Shown piece by piece: positions 45,780 to 58,015 of a DNA stretch of 64,000 nt. Under the pieces are notes generated by a model. It was not told where the DNA came from. It ran no database searches and worked only from the letters and a program-made list of their open reading frames with translations. This DNA comes from Dasypus novemcinctus. Taxonomy: Eukaryota > Chordata > Mammalia > Cingulata > Dasypodidae. Location: contig NC_080689.1 of assembly GCF_030445035.2 (NCBI RefSeq), positions 25,635,278 through 25,699,277 of the forward strand, given 5' to 3'. A program made the translations under genes and the position numbers. The first letter of the stretch is position 1, and every line of letters starts with the position of its first letter.

Positions 45780-46135
45780 TGAGGAGTGGCAAACAACAAC
45801 AAAAACAAACCAGGTTCTGAAACCCACTTTTGATTGTTGCCCACCCATGGAAGATAAAATGGATGCTGCAAATTTTGAACAATTTCTTCACAAAAGAATC
45901 AAGTTAGTTGAAAAAGCTGGTCTTCTTGGTGAAGATGTTTGTAATCACTGAAAGAAGTAAGAGCTGAGGTGACCATACCTTTGGAGGTGACTTTTTCTTA
46001 AAAAGTATGTGAAATATCTCACCAAAGATATTTGAAGAATCATCTGAGTAATTGTCTGCATTTAGTTGTAACTAGCAAAGAAAGCTATAAATTTCATTAC
46101 TCCCAGGTCCTCCAGGAGGCAGAGGAGGATTTGAG
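45780..46135 (+). pseudogene. RPL22: RPL22 processed pseudogene
   Basis: The first readable block (about 45808-45930) encodes QVLK.TFDC...[10 protein letters not shown], matching ribosomal protein L22 (60S subunit, 128 residues), and RPL22 rather than RPL22L1 because of [10 protein letters not shown]. Nucleotide matches continue without introns to the end: GAAATATCTCACCAAA.ATATTTGAAGAA, TTAGTTGTAACTAGCAAAGA, and the acidic C-terminal codons GAGGCAGAGGAGGATTTGAG near 46130. The frame is broken by a stop and shifts after about residue 60. The extreme 5' part is eroded. An intronless, disabled copy of an abundant mRNA indicates L1-mediated retroposition. Confidence 0.85.
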
Positions 46136-46139
46136 GTCA

Positions 46140-47437
46140 TTTCTAAGGAGGTGGTAGAGTGCTATGTTGAGAATTCTATCAGGGGTAGTTAAATGTGTTT
46201 TTTCTGTAATAATTGGAAAAAGCATGACAAATGCAACTTTATGAAAACATTTCTCAGAGAATGCAAAGAGAGAGGGACGAGAGAAGACAGATATGAGTTA
46301 AATAAACGCTTGAGAAACTAAACAGATGAAATATGTTTACTACCACAATGAGGATAGGATGCAACATTCCTGATATGGAGGGGAAATGAACAAAATTTCA
46401 GGTCCCAGAAGGGAGAAGCAGCTAAACCTTGACCTTTCTCCTCCCAGCTGAGGCTGGAATGAAACAGGAGAGGTTGGATTTTCATAAGGCATCTCAGAAA
46501 TGATGATGAACACGGCAAAGTTAGCTTTCAAAGATAAGGAGAGGAGTGAGAAAGGCAGCAGTAGTTAGAAGGTGAGGGGAACTGGGGGAGATGGAGGGAA
46601 GAAAAAGTACTTCTGAAGCTAAGCAGGTGCTTCCCAGGAAGGGGCTCTAAGGTGCTTAGGATCAATCAGCCAGAGCAGAGAAATGAAAGTGCAGCAGGAA
46701 CCTGGGGCAAGATAGGGATGGCCATGGTAGTTTTCCTTTCTGAATCTGAAGAAGAGGGAGATTTTGCACTGAGGAGAGTTGTAGGGGAATGAGAGGAGAG
46801 CCTCCAGGAAGGCCAGGGAGGTATGTGCTATCTGATTTTATAATCTTCCACAATTTCTAAAACAATTCCTGTCCCTAAGTGTCCCTTCACCATTAGATAA
46901 AAGTCTGTTTTATTAACACTATGTAAAATCAACTTTGCACAATTCTGCAAAACAACTTGCAATAATGGAAAAAGTGCTTGCTTGATCCCTGGAGAAACAA
47001 CATCTTCTCCGAGCCTTCAAGGCCCTGGAGGTACCTCTCTAGGTTCAAAAACTTTCCAGAGAAAGCTCCTCTGTAACAAATAGGAGAGGATGTTTACCTC
47101 CAAGTAACACCACCACCAACCTCAGCCTCTGTGCCTAGCAGGCTTAAGTCTGCTGGAATAATTAACTTAGGATGTCCATGATTCAAGATGCCCACATAGC
47201 GGTTGCCACAAAGTCTGGGGCAGGGCATAGGGGTGGAGGGATAATATCAAAAAGCATGCAGAAGAAAGCCAGGAACTAAGTGTGTATGCCACAAAAGGTT
47301 TATCGCCTGGGGTTTCCTAACAGCAAAGACAAGGGGTAAAATAATTATGCACATGTAAATATATTTTTTGACATTTAGTTCAAATGTGTGCTAAGATATC
47401 TGAAAACAATCCCTCTTATTTTTATCCTAAAGGCAGT
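46140..47437. other. Unassigned sequence
   Basis: No gene or repeat recognised; purine-rich at 46550-46620. Confidence 0.35.
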
Positions 47438-47961
47438 TGTATTAGTCAGCCAAACAGGTGTAGATGCAAAATACCAGAAATTGTCTGGTTTTATAAATGG
47501 TATTTATTTGGGGTAGGAGCTTACAGATACCAGGCCATGAAGCATAAGTTACTTCCCTTGCCAAAGTCTATTTTAATGTGTTGGAGCAAGATGGCTGCCA
47601 ATGTCTGCAAGGGTTCAGGCTTCCTGGGTTCCTCCCTTCCAGGGTCTTGCTTCTCTCTGGATTCAGGGTTCCTTTCTTCCTGGGGCTTGCTTCTGTTTCC
47701 TCTGTGTGCTTACTTCCTGGGGCTACAGCTTAAAGCTTCAGCATCAAACTCCAACATCAAAACTCCAACATCAAAAACTCTGTCCTTTGCTATGCCTTTT
47801 ATCTGTGAGTCCCCACACACAAAGTGCTGGGGACTCAATACCCTAATGACATGGCCCAATCAATGCCCTAATCATAACTTAATCATGCCCAGGTACAGAC
47901 GAGATTACAAACATAATCCAATATCTATTTTTTTAATTCATAACCATATCAAACTGCTACA
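47438..47961 (-). mobile_element. MaLR 3' LTR (complete)
   Basis: 524 bp with TG...CA ends. It contains a purine-rich U3 with repeated AACATCAAA(A)CTCC on the plus strand and AAATAAATACC as the poly(A) signal in sense. Confidence 0.85.
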
Positions 47962-49947
47962 CTCCACCCTCTGAATTCCAAAAAGACATTACAATATTTG
48001 AAAAAACCTTAAATCAACAAAAATACAAGTACTAAATCATATCACAATCAATTTAAAGAAGCACAGTTTGTCTTGGGGCAAAATTCTGTCTACTATAGAC
48101 CTCTGAAACTTACAAAACAATTTATCTGTTTCCAATACACAAATGGATAACAAAGAATAAACATTTTCATTATAGCAAGGAGAAACTGGGAGGGAAACAT
48201 GAGTCATGGGTCCTCTACAGTTCAGTAAGCCTGCAGGGCATCCTCCATTCAATTTCAGTCTGGGAGTCATTCTTAAGATGATGGTTTCTTCTCCTTGGTG
48301 CCATATGGGAACCCACCCTTTCCACATGTTTTCCCAATGTCTATTTTCTTGGTTCCACCCTCATCATGCATCTGGGTGTCGACCAAGCTCCAGACCTCAC
48401 CCTCCAAGAGTGTTGGGATGATTGCCACGCCTTACTGAATCTTTGGGTTAGAGTCTTAGGGTCATGTCACCCTAATACAATGACATGAAGACAACATTCC
48501 CCCTAACCTTTGGCAAACAGGCTCAACCCACTCAGAGCAACGAGTTGACTACTTGGCCTTCCTTTATCCATGGGGGACAGGTTCACCCCTCTCAGACCTG
48601 TGGGGTGCTGACCTTAATTGCCCTAATCTGTGGGGAATGTGCCCCACCCTCTCTGTACCCTGGGGTGGCAAAACTCTCCCAGAACATCGGGTGGGAACAT
48701 CCATCCTCTTCAACTGCTGGGGCAAACTCACCCTCTCTGTACACAAGGGTGTGGCTCCTCTCTTGGCCCAAGGCAATGTCTTAATTTCAAATCTCAGCCT
48801 CCATGGTTTTCCTCTTGAAGTTGTTTTTCCTTCAACTCTCCTTTCCATGTCCCTTTTTTTAAAAAAAGATTTATCTCTATTTATTTCCCCCCTTCCCCTC
48901 CTCCCACCCTGCTGTTTTTCTTGTCTGTGTTGTCTTCTCATTTTCTCTCCTCTTGGATTCACTGGTTTTGATCCTGGAGACTTCTGATGTGGAGAGAGTA
49001 TCCTTGTCAATTGTGCCCCCTTAGTTCCTGGTTTCTGCAGCACTTCACCTTGATTCTTCTCTTATCTCTCTTTTGATGCATCACATCTTGCTTCATGACT
49101 CACTTGTGCAGGGCACTGGCTCATCACACAGGCACTCGCATGGGCACTGGCTTGCCGCACAGGCATGCTTTCTCTTCTTCTTTTTCACCAGGAGAGATCG
49201 AACCCAGGTCCTCCCATACGGTAGGCAGAAGCTCTTTCAGTTGAGCCACATCCACTTCCCTCTGTGTCCCTTTTAGTCCAGGCTGACAGTGATTTTGTTC
49301 ATACAACTCTCTCTCTCAAAAACCTTATTGGTTTAGCATGCAAGAAGCTGGGGTACAAGCCATCAAACAGTAAGGCTTTCCACATATCTTTCCTAGATAA
49401 CTGCATCTTCAATCCTGATTTATAAGGTCCAAGTTTAGTTAAGTCCTCCAATGGGACACTTTCATCTGGGAGCTTGATTTCCAGAGGCTTGGAATTTCCA
49501 GAATTAGTTTCTGTTTTCTTTGTGCCTGACAGTCCAGTCCTCAGCATATCTCTCTTGTCTAGCATTTTGCTATAAGCTGCAAGCAGAAACCAAGCCACAT
49601 TCTCTGGGTTTTTTAGACATTTCTTCACCTAAATGCCCAGGCTTGTCATTTTCAAATTCTGCCTTTCATAAAACACCAGGAGTTAATGTTGCTAAGTGCT
49701 CTGCAACTTCAAAACACAGATCACCTTTCCTCTAGTTTCCAATAATAGTTTCATCATTTACTAGTAAGACATCATAAAAAGTCTCTTTAGCATCCAAATT
49801 GCTATCAACAGGCTTTTCAAAGCACTGGAGGTCTTTTCTTCCAAGCATCTCACAGTTCCTCCAAAAAGTACCCCTTACCCATTTATAAAACCATTCCAGC
49901 ATTTCGGTAATTGCAAAAGCACTTCCCCACTCCTCAGTAACAAATTC
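47962..49947 (-). mobile_element. MaLR internal region
   Basis: Sequence bounded by the two LTRs. It contains several short repeating ACTCTCCC/CACCCTCTC-type segments around 48500-48760 (CTCTGTACCCTGGGG / CTCTGTACACAAGGG). No conserved coding frame. Confidence 0.65.
48859..49264 (-). mobile_element. DAS-SINE, long variant, inside the MaLR body
   Basis: T-rich tail, GATTTATCTCTATTTATTTCC, a body with TGATGTGGAGAGAG, repeated GGCACTGGCT units and head GTTGAGCCACATCCACTTCC. TGTCCCTTTT flanks it (48849-48858 and 49265-49274). Confidence 0.93.
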
Positions 49948-50330
49948 TGTATTAGTCAGCCAAAGGGGTGCAAATGCAAAATACCAGAAATTGTTTGGTT
50001 TTGTAAAGTGTATTTATTTGGGGTAGGAGCTTACAGATACCAGGCCATGAAGCATAAGTTACTTCCCTTGCCAAAGTCTATTTTCATTGGTTGGAGCAAG
50101 ATAGCTGCCAATGTCTGCAAGGATTCAGGCTTCCTGGGTTCCTCCCTTCTAGGGTCTTGCTTCTCTCTGGGTTCAGGGTTCCTTTCTTCTGGGGCTTGCT
50201 TCTGTTTCCTCTGTGAGCTTACTTCCTGGGGCTCCAGCTTAAGGCTTCAGCATTAAACTCCAACATCAAAACTCCAACATCAAAAACCCTCAACTCTGTC
50301 CTTTGCCATTCCTTTTATCTGTGAGTCCCC
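49948..50330 (-). mobile_element. MaLR 5' LTR (truncated)
   Basis: Matches the complete LTR from TGTATTAGTCAGCCAAA to TCTGTGAGTCCCC (plus strand), where the homology stops abruptly. Confidence 0.85.
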
Positions 50331-50800
50331 ATCCACCATGGTGCAGGAGAAAGAGGGATAATTGCAGTAGAGAAACCCTTGAGTAATTGGGCAGACCTGG
50401 TTCAAGCAAAGTGTTGACTATGGCTAGGGGTGTGGACTCTGTCATGGTGGAGGAGAAGGGAGAGAAAATGGGCTCTAGTTCAGATCTATATGGAGGGTGG
50501 ACCGATAAGGGTGATCCTCTGGTGGCTTCTAATTTCTTCAAGGAAATATGAGACCAGGGCATCAGGTGAACATGTGAGGGGAGAAGGGTTGTGGAAGGGT
50601 TAAGGAGAAATAAGACCTGAAAGAATTATCTTGAGCAGTAGGAAGGTAAACTATGTAGGAAGGCATGGTAGGGTTGCAGTGTTGCATCCATTTGAATTTT
50701 ATTACCATTATGAGTTTGAAATGAGAGAGTTGGATTTTGTGATTTTCCCAAAGCTTGAGGCAGAAATGGGAATTGTTACCACTTTTCTGGAGGGCACTGT
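50331..50800. other. Unassigned sequence
   Basis: Starts where the LTR is cut. No repeat recognised. Confidence 0.35.
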
Positions 50801-51285
50801 CCTTTGACCCAGCCATCCCAGTCTAGGAATTTATCCTAAAGATAGTTGGTCAAGTTTGAGAAGATGTATGTACAAAGATGTTCCACAAAGTATTTAGAAT
50901 TAATAGCAAAGTTTGAAACTACCTAAATATCCAGCAATGAAGGATTGGTTATATAAATTATGGGATATCCAAACAATGGGATATTTTGCAGACATTAAAG
51001 GCTATGTATGTCAGTATTCATTGATATGAATAGAAAGCCATGATGAATTACAGAATGAAAAAAAATGCAGTTTTCAAAGCAGTACATTGAATAAAAACAT
51101 ATTCGTTTAAATCATTGTTTACATATATATGTGTGAGCAAAAAGAAAGGCCTGGCATGAATTTCATCCAAATGTCAAAATGGTTATTTCTGGATGGCATT
51201 TGATGATTGAACTCTGTATCTTTTTGGATTGGTTGAAATGTTCTACAATGAGCATTTTATAAAGAAAAAAAAAGAGGAAAAGAGA
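50800..51285 (+). mobile_element. Old L1 (L1M-type) 3' end
   Basis: AGGAATTTATCCTAAAGATA, CAACAGTTTGAAACTACCTAAAT-like text, CCAACAATGGGATATTTTGCA-like text and a final AAA-rich tail are the classic L1M 3' UTR series. Confidence 0.8.
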
Positions 51286-51589
51286 AGTCTGTCTGTGTGG
51301 AGTACTCAGTAGCCCTTTGGAATTGTCAGAGGTCATTTTCTGTCACTGCAGATCTCCTGGGGACCCTGAAAGGTCAGCTAGCAGGTTTAGTGGCTTCTGG
51401 GTCCAGGGCCACTGAGGTCCTTCAGCAACTTGTTGAAGGGAATGGAAAGAGAGCTCATCACTCTCCCTGAGCAAAAGAGGGTTGACCAGGGGGGTGGGGG
51501 GATGCACTGAAGTCTCTCCTCCCAATTTTTTGGCAATGTTAGCGATGGTTTGGTTGGCTGGGTCAGTTTCCTCTCCCATAGGCCAGAAA

Positions 51590-51785
51590 CTAACAATTGT
51601 GGAGCACCAGTGCTGTGGTACTTTCCATGTAAAAACCTTTCTAGTTTTCACAATAGCTCTATAAAGTAGAAATCATTATCTGCATTTTATAAAGAAGAAA
51701 AAAGGAGGCACAGTGGAGTTAAAATACTTGCATAAGTCACACAATAGCAGGGAGAGGAGTGAGAATTTGAAGATAGGGTCAACAG
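51590..51785 (-). mobile_element. MIR SINE
   Basis: Antisense MIR: TTTTCACAATAGCTCTATAA, TGCATTTTATAAAGAAGAAA, TTGCATAAGTCACACAATAG. Confidence 0.75.
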
Positions 51786-51789
51786 CATG

Positions 51790-52885
51790 TACACCGTTTC
51801 CAAGGCAGAAGCAACTTTTGATTTGTAATCACAGATTCTTCCCCTCCCCAACCTCCTTCAGCTGATCTTCCCATCCAGGAGGAGTGGTCAGAGACAAGGA
51901 AAACCCAATACCTAACAAGGTGTATTTAGTGTTTAACAATAACACCATTGCTTATGAAAGATTCTTCGAAGCTTCCAATATTTTCCTTGTATAAAATACT
52001 CCCTACCCAGGACTGTACAACTCTGTATTTTTATGTTTTTGTCTATCCTAGAGACCTAGACCTAGAATATTCTGTATTATTGCTTTATGAGGAGTATCCT
52101 TCAATGACTGCTTTGGTCATCAGTGATAATATCCGATAACAATAAGATTATTAATATTATCCACTACAATTTGTGTCCGTGAGTATTGGCAACAATTTAG
52201 CAGAGTAAAATGATTTAGGTTCCCAATTGTGGAAGATTAAGTTGGGTGGTGGATAGGGCAGTGAACTATGGGAGAAGAACTGGCCCTAACCCTTGCTTGC
52301 TTTCCTGGCAGTGATGTTGCCCAGTGCACCTCATAACATTGCTGCTGGCAGGCATAGATGGCAGTGGATTAGAAAGAGCCCGGGACTCTCAGGTGCCTTG
52401 TAAATTGTTAAACAAACAAAGGGGCACTGCTTAGTTTCAGTCCTCTAGTCCAGATGTCCTGACATAAATGCTGAAACAGGGCATACATTTTGCCACACAA
52501 TCTCTTTGATCTTGCCTTCAGCAGAGTTTCCTCGGAGGAGACAAGCGATGGGGCCTTTTACCAGTGTGCTCTCAGGAACAATTCCTGAAGAGAGTGTGGA
52601 AAGCAAAGTCGGGCCCAGGGAGAAGTGGAACTCTGAGGCAGTGGCCGTGGAACTCTTAGCTGATCCTACAGGGAGTTCTGGAGCTGGGATGACTTTTGAG
52701 AGTTGTCCTGACTGGCAAGGGCCCAGGGAGGGAATGTAACCTTGGGCAATTCCCAGTGAGGGACTCGGTGGTCAGCTGCCCCCACAGCCGGGGGAAGGAG
52801 TTCCTCACCCGAGGGAGGGATCTGGGGGGTCACCACCACTCCCCAGACAATCAGATAATCAGATAATCACAATATTGGGTGAGTT
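51790..52885. other. Unassigned sequence
   Basis: No repeat or gene recognised. A short direct triplication of ATCAGATA lies at about 52850. Confidence 0.35.
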
Positions 52886-52889
52886 CTCC

Positions 52890-52985
52890 TCCTCAGGCTG
52901 CTGTGAGGAGATAATGAGATAAAGCATGTGAAACTGCTTTGTAAACTGTGAAGGGCGGTCAGTGAGAATGTGTTGTTATTCGTCA
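52890..52985 (+). mobile_element. MIR-type SINE, 3' part
   Basis: GGCTGCTGTGAGGAGATAAT ... AACTGCTTTGTAAACTGTGA. Confidence 0.6.
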
Positions 52986-52989
52986 TTGT

Positions 52990-53640
52990 CTGTGCTTTGT
53001 TCTTATCCTGTCCTTTCCCTGCCCTCCCCAGGCCTCAGCGATCACATTTTCCTTTCTCCCTGAATTTATTCCTGGGCCATAGACCTAGGGGGAAAAGAAG
53101 AAAAAAATAGGGCAGAATTCTTAAAAAAGAAAAGGCCTCGTGTTTTTTTGCCCAACATTTGTGCACTCCTCCCTGGGTCTGGTCGGAGCTCCGACTTCCC
53201 CCTTACCTGGAAGCGGCTCTCCAGCCACAGGCCTCAGTGCGGGAGGGACGAGCCGGGTCAGGTGAATGAGGAGCCTGTGGGGGGCGACTTGAGCCGTCCC
53301 GCCCCCTCACCCAGCTGAGACATGGGTCCGTGGATTAGCTGGAGAATTAGAGCCAGGAAAAGGAAAGGCTGCCTGGAATCCGTATTTCATGGAGCAACAG
53401 GAAGTTGTGAGAGGAGAGGGGAGGAGAGAAAATTTGAGGCCCGGTTTAGGGAGGCTACACATGGCAGAGAAAACTGAGAACAATTTCTTGAACTTTTCTA
53501 AGGAGAATTATTTTTTTCCTGCCAAGTTTGTAAGCATCCCTTTAAAGAACATGCATAGTCACACAAGTTAAAGGGCTGAGCGAATTACCTCCCTGCCCCC
53601 GGATGGTTTTAAAGGGTCATAGTGTAACCAGATTTTGTCT
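52990..53640. other. Unassigned, partly GC-rich sequence
   Basis: The 53160-53340 part is GC-rich with a few CpGs. No exon recognised. Confidence 0.3.
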
Positions 53641-53644
53641 AGAT

Positions 53645-54270
53645 TCTTGACTATGCTGCAGAAATGAATTTCAAGAGCACGTCGGGTGAGTTAGGCCGGT
53701 AATTTATTCAGGTAGGGAGGGAAGAGAAATGGGAGAAAATAACAGACCATGAGTCCCAGGTGGAGAGGAAGAGGCTGAAAAGTCATAAAGCAGGCTGATT
53801 TACAGACTACAATTCCCCATTATAGATTATATGTGCCCAGGTTTTACTTGTGTGGCGACCATGGCAGGGGAAAAATGGCAAGAGCAGGGCACAGAAGGCA
53901 GGACAAGTGCACAGACCGGCAGCAGGACAGGGACAGGGCAAAGGCAAGAGAGACCACAAGAGAGCTTGGCACTTGCTTTTTAAAGCATTAATTATTCCTC
54001 CCCTTTGCTAATGGCGGGGGAGGAGTTTCGGCTGTTTGTTGTTTTGACTGATTACCCCACCCATCAATCCCCAGGAGGGCTCAATTATAGAGTCCTTGAG
54101 GAATACCCAGGGCTTCTCCTGGCTTCTGGAGGAAATCTTGTTCTGAATGGCAGAATCTTGATTGTGTGGGTGGCAGGGGGTGTCTCCCATCAGTCATCTT
54201 GGGGTTATTGATGTATACATGGACTTCTTGCCAGGTTCCAGATCCACATATTGATTCCCTAACTTACTAA
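53645..54270 (-). mobile_element. Possible ERV LTR, antisense
   Basis: In sense it starts TGAAGCCAGTTAGTAAGTTA, has TTTAAAAAGC (about 53985) as a TATA-like box and AATAAA (about 53703) some 280 bp on. The composition is LTR-like, but no family was recognised and no target duplication was seen. Confidence 0.4.
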
Positions 54271-54777
54271 CTGGCTTCAGTAGAGAGGAGGAGGGGCGCG
54301 TTAAAGTGCTCCCCCACCACAGGTGCCCCCATCCCTCTGAACCCTTCCCCTCACCCTATGCCCCACAGATGCTTTTCCTCTGCCACTAGCTCTGGAAAAG
54401 CTTTTCAAACCCAGGGAATGCCTGCATGCTGACTGATAGGAGAGGTTTGTCTTTCCCTAAATGCTGAGATTTACTCCTTGCAGCCCCCTTTTATTAAGAA
54501 GCTCTCAACCTTGCAGAAATGATAACACAACAGACTTGGGGGTGCTTGGCAAACAATAGATCACAAGTGAGCAGAGAGAGATGGAAAGCAAATCCAGTCA
54601 AGAGAAAACTCACAACAGAGCCAGATCACTGTACCCTGTTTTGCACCCCCACCTCCTAGTAAAATATTGATGTTGTGAGGTTTTAGGGGTTCTGGAGCCC
54701 AAGTAGAGATCAAATCATTTTTCTCATGCCTTGGGCCCAGGTTATGTGTAAATGTGTTTATTTTGGTTATAGTTTAA

Positions 54778-54778
54778 G

Positions 54779-54817
<39 letters not shown>

Positions 54818-54835
54818 GTATATATATACACAGAG
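54778..54835. repeat. Compound (TA)n(GA)n microsatellite
   Basis: GTATATATATATATATATA then (GA)11 or so, then GTATATATATACA. Confidence 0.95.
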
Positions 54836-54889
54836 GTAGTCTGATTGGCTACCTCCAGACATGGAACCCTATCCCAACATTAAAAATCA

Positions 54890-55145
54890 TGGGAACCTGG
54901 AAAAATATTCACAGTATATCCTTAACTTAAAATAGGTTAACAATACATCATTAATGAAAGTAAAACAGTGTATTGAGTAGGATCCCAATTTCATAAAACA
55001 AAAAGAACTCTCAATCTGCCAAGTAAAAACTGAAGTACCAGATGCAAAATCATAAACATTTCTCTGGGAGATGGGATTATTTTCTTCTTTGTACTTTCCT
55101 GAATTTTCTGATATCTTTTTTCTACAATGATCCTGTGTAGAAAAG
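54890..55145 (+). mobile_element. Old L1 (L1M-type) 3' end
   Basis: TAGGATCCCAATTTCATAAA, TCTGGGAGATGGGATTATTT and TTTTTTCTACAATGATCCTG. Confidence 0.7.
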
Positions 55146-55179
55146 TTTGATCAGATGAGTTGATGTGATTGTGAACACT

Positions 55180-55295
55180 TTTTGACAGATATATATTCTT
55201 ACACATGCATGGCATGAATAAATGTGTGCATGTGTGAGAACATATGTGTGTGCACGTGTTGTACACATGGGTGTGTGCACGTACATGTGTGCATT
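55180..55295. repeat. Degenerate TG/CA-rich repeat
   Basis: TGTGTGCATGTGTGAGAACA and similar GT-rich alternating purine-pyrimidine sequence. Confidence 0.7.
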
Positions 55296-55299
55296 CCAA

Positions 55300-56245
55300 A
55301 GCTTGGGGTACTCCTTGCCTCCAACCAGGATTCTTCTGGTCCCTGGAGACCTCGCAACTGCAGTGTAATCTCACAGGGCACTTTTCTGGAGAACAGTCTC
55401 CTAGTACTGAGCCCCCGTCTTCTCCCAAGGGTTTCCGGCAGGTGGCCACTCCCAGCTCAGCTCAGACAGGGCCCCTGGGAACCTAGCCTTTGGGCTCCAC
55501 TCTCAGCTTCTGGAATGGGAGCAGGGGGCCAGCGCACAGGGAGCACCATGATTTGCTGACCTGCGCTTTTGCTCACCTGCCCTTCGGCCTACTCACTGGA
55601 CTTGGAAGGAAAGGACGTCAACAGAGCGCGGGGCTGTGAAACCGATGCGTTCGAGGGATGTGAGAAGGGTGAGACCTGCCAGATAAGCACCCCAGGCTGC
55701 TAGCATCCAACTAAGGGAGAAAACGGGGGTTAACTGCCTGACCCATCTGCTTTATGGTCGCTCTTCACTTTCAGAGGTTTGGTTTTCTTCTGATATAAAG
55801 ACCTTCTTTTCCTCGAAGGATCCTGTCATCCTTTTTCTCTAAATATTAAAAAAAAAAAAAAAGATTTAAACAGAACAGTGTATTAGACAAAGGTTTGCAT
55901 TCTCCTCTTCCCCTTTCTTTTTGTATCAGGGTAAAACTCCTGCTCTAATGTTGTTCTCTTTGTAAAAGCTGCCAGGGGCGTTGTCTTTGGGGGATCAAGG
56001 CTAACCATCACCATGTACCTGCGAATGATTACTAAGCAGCATTTGGTTAATAAGTGACATTCAGCTCTGAAATTAATAACAGATTTTTAAAGCTAGACAC
56101 AGCTGGTGGCAATTTAGTGGCACCGAGTCACCCTTTTTTTTTTTTGAGCAATTAGCTGGGAGGAGAGATTGAATGCTGCCAGATGTCACCAAGCTGAAAA
56201 AACAAACGTAATAGGGTCTTAAGCGAGGAACTTGGAGGATGGATG
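55300..56245. other. Unassigned sequence
   Basis: No gene or repeat recognised; A run at 55847-55863. Confidence 0.35.
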
Positions 56246-56248
<3 letters not shown>

Positions 56249-56281
<33 letters not shown>

Positions 56282-56302
56282 CATGCACGCACGCACACGC
56301 AG
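56249..56302. repeat. (AC)n microsatellite with GCAC tail
   Basis: About 15 AC units followed by GCATGCACGCACGCACACGC. Confidence 0.95.
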
Positions 56303-57505
56303 CAAGGGGGGCCTTCTCTTCTCAAAGGCCACTTCCTATATCACCTCCTGAGACCGGTGGGTCCTCCTCAGGCGTGTGACTTCAGGACCTCTCCCCAGCT
56401 CTTCACCTCTCTAGAGCGAGCACATATTCCGAACCATATTGAGGACTCGTTGGCTCGCCGTGGGTCAGAAACGAGGAACGCCCTGGAACCGTGGGGAAAA
56501 CGAGTTCCTCAACTGCCAGGCAGCAGCAGCAGCCCCACGGGCCACTTGTGTGGCAGATGGAATAACTCAGCCTGTGGAAGTCCTTCCAAGGACTAGGGCT
56601 ACAAAGAAACGTCTCTGTTCTCATGGAGTTCACTCGAAGGTGGGGGTGCTCCTTCTGACCTATGCAGTTCCTGCGGAGGGTTCCAGCCCTTCCTAGCTCA
56701 GGGCACCTCTTATTTCTCTTTCCTAACCCTAGTCGCAGCAGAAACCAGAGATCTCGCTCTGACTTTCTTCAGCCAGAGAACTGAGGACCTTCTTGACTGC
56801 TCCCTCGAGACCCTGCTCTAGAGTTCAGTCCAAAAGGAAGTTTCTCCAGGCTTCATTCTACTGGAGGCTCTTCAGCTCGGGCCAGACTTTCCTCTTCCTT
56901 ATCTCAAACCGGCTCCTCCCTGCTCATGGACTGGTTGCTCCTCTCAAACCTCTTCTTCATCTTCTATTCAAAGTCCAACAACGGCTTTGCAACCATCTTC
57001 AATTTTCTCCTCCTCACGACTTCCTGGCAAATATAAATTCCATGAATCTTTTTGTTTATTAATATATAGAGGGTGACTCCTGTCTTCAATTAAAGAGATA
57101 GAGGGCCAACACATTTAGGCTGTTTGCCTACAAATGCTGACCTCGCAAAAGCCTGTGGGTAGGGAGCTATTAGCCCATGGCTAATGCCTCGTAGGGGAGA
57201 GAGGTTCCCTGTTTTTTCTTTGCAATTCAAAGCCCCTGAAGAATGTAGATATAGTAAATTACTTTTTACTTTGAAGGCCTAAAAATCTCCTCTCTAGCAA
57301 GATGGCAGAGTTAAGTTACTGGGGCCCAGGGCCCCTTCCCCTTCCCTAACCTGCATCCCAGAGGGCTGCGGGCCTGTGCCGCCCTCTCCCTTGGGACTGG
57401 TCTCGTTGTCCCTGCCTTCCCCTTTCTCACCCTCCTGCCCTCTTCATAGAGCAGCACCCCCTTTCTTCCCTTTTGGCAGGCTGCTTCTTCCTTCTCTTAG
57501 GAAAG
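56303..57505. other. Unassigned sequence
   Basis: No gene or repeat recognised. Frames of 76-117 codons are unremarkable. Confidence 0.35.
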
Positions 57506-57509
57506 AATG

Positions 57510-57695
57510 TGATGTCTGATGGGCATAGTTGTCAGCTGAGGTTCTATTTATAGCTCCGCTGCGCTCCTGGGTGTCAACTGGGGAAAGCTGCTCTCCCTCT
57601 TCGGGCCCCAGTGTCTTCATTTATAATACCTTGCGAGGTCATCTCTATGGTTTCTTTCAGCTGGACCCTTTTGTGATTCTTTATTATCAGGCTTT
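57510..57695 (+). mobile_element. MIR SINE, diverged
   Basis: 'gctctccctcttcgggccccagtgtcttcatttataatacc' is the MIR core, followed by a MIR3-like tail. Confidence 0.6.
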
Positions 57696-58015
57696 TAGCT
57701 CTTAGTGTGAAATAGTGAAGAATAAGTTCCTCCTAAGGTTTGCATCTTCAGTCCTACAGGTCAAGGTGACCTGAATGCCTTCAGTTTTGGTTGAAGAATC
57801 TCGCATGGAAGCAGAAGGTTCAGGGAGAGCCAGAGAGAGGCAGGGTAGGGTAAGGGGCTTCCCCAAACCCACACCTCACACTTTGCTCTTGAATCATCAC
57901 CACTGGTTGTTAAACTACTAAATGGCTTCCTTCCAGAGCCTAGATTTGTCTTCCCCTGCTCTGTTAACCTAAGTTTGGTATTTGCTACAGACATCACTTT
58001 TAAGAGAATTCTTCC

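Larger units (their letters stand above)
47438..50330 (-). mobile_element. MaLR-type provirus with both LTRs, SINE-interrupted
   Basis: Two LTRs of the same family in the same orientation flank about 2 kb of internal sequence, of which 406 bp is a later SINE. In sense (minus strand) the 5' LTR is 50330-49948 and has lost its own 5' half; the 3' LTR 47961-47438 is complete from TGTAGCAGTTTGATATGG to ACTAATACA. No gag, pol or env frame is recognisable, as is usual for MaLRs. Confidence 0.8.
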
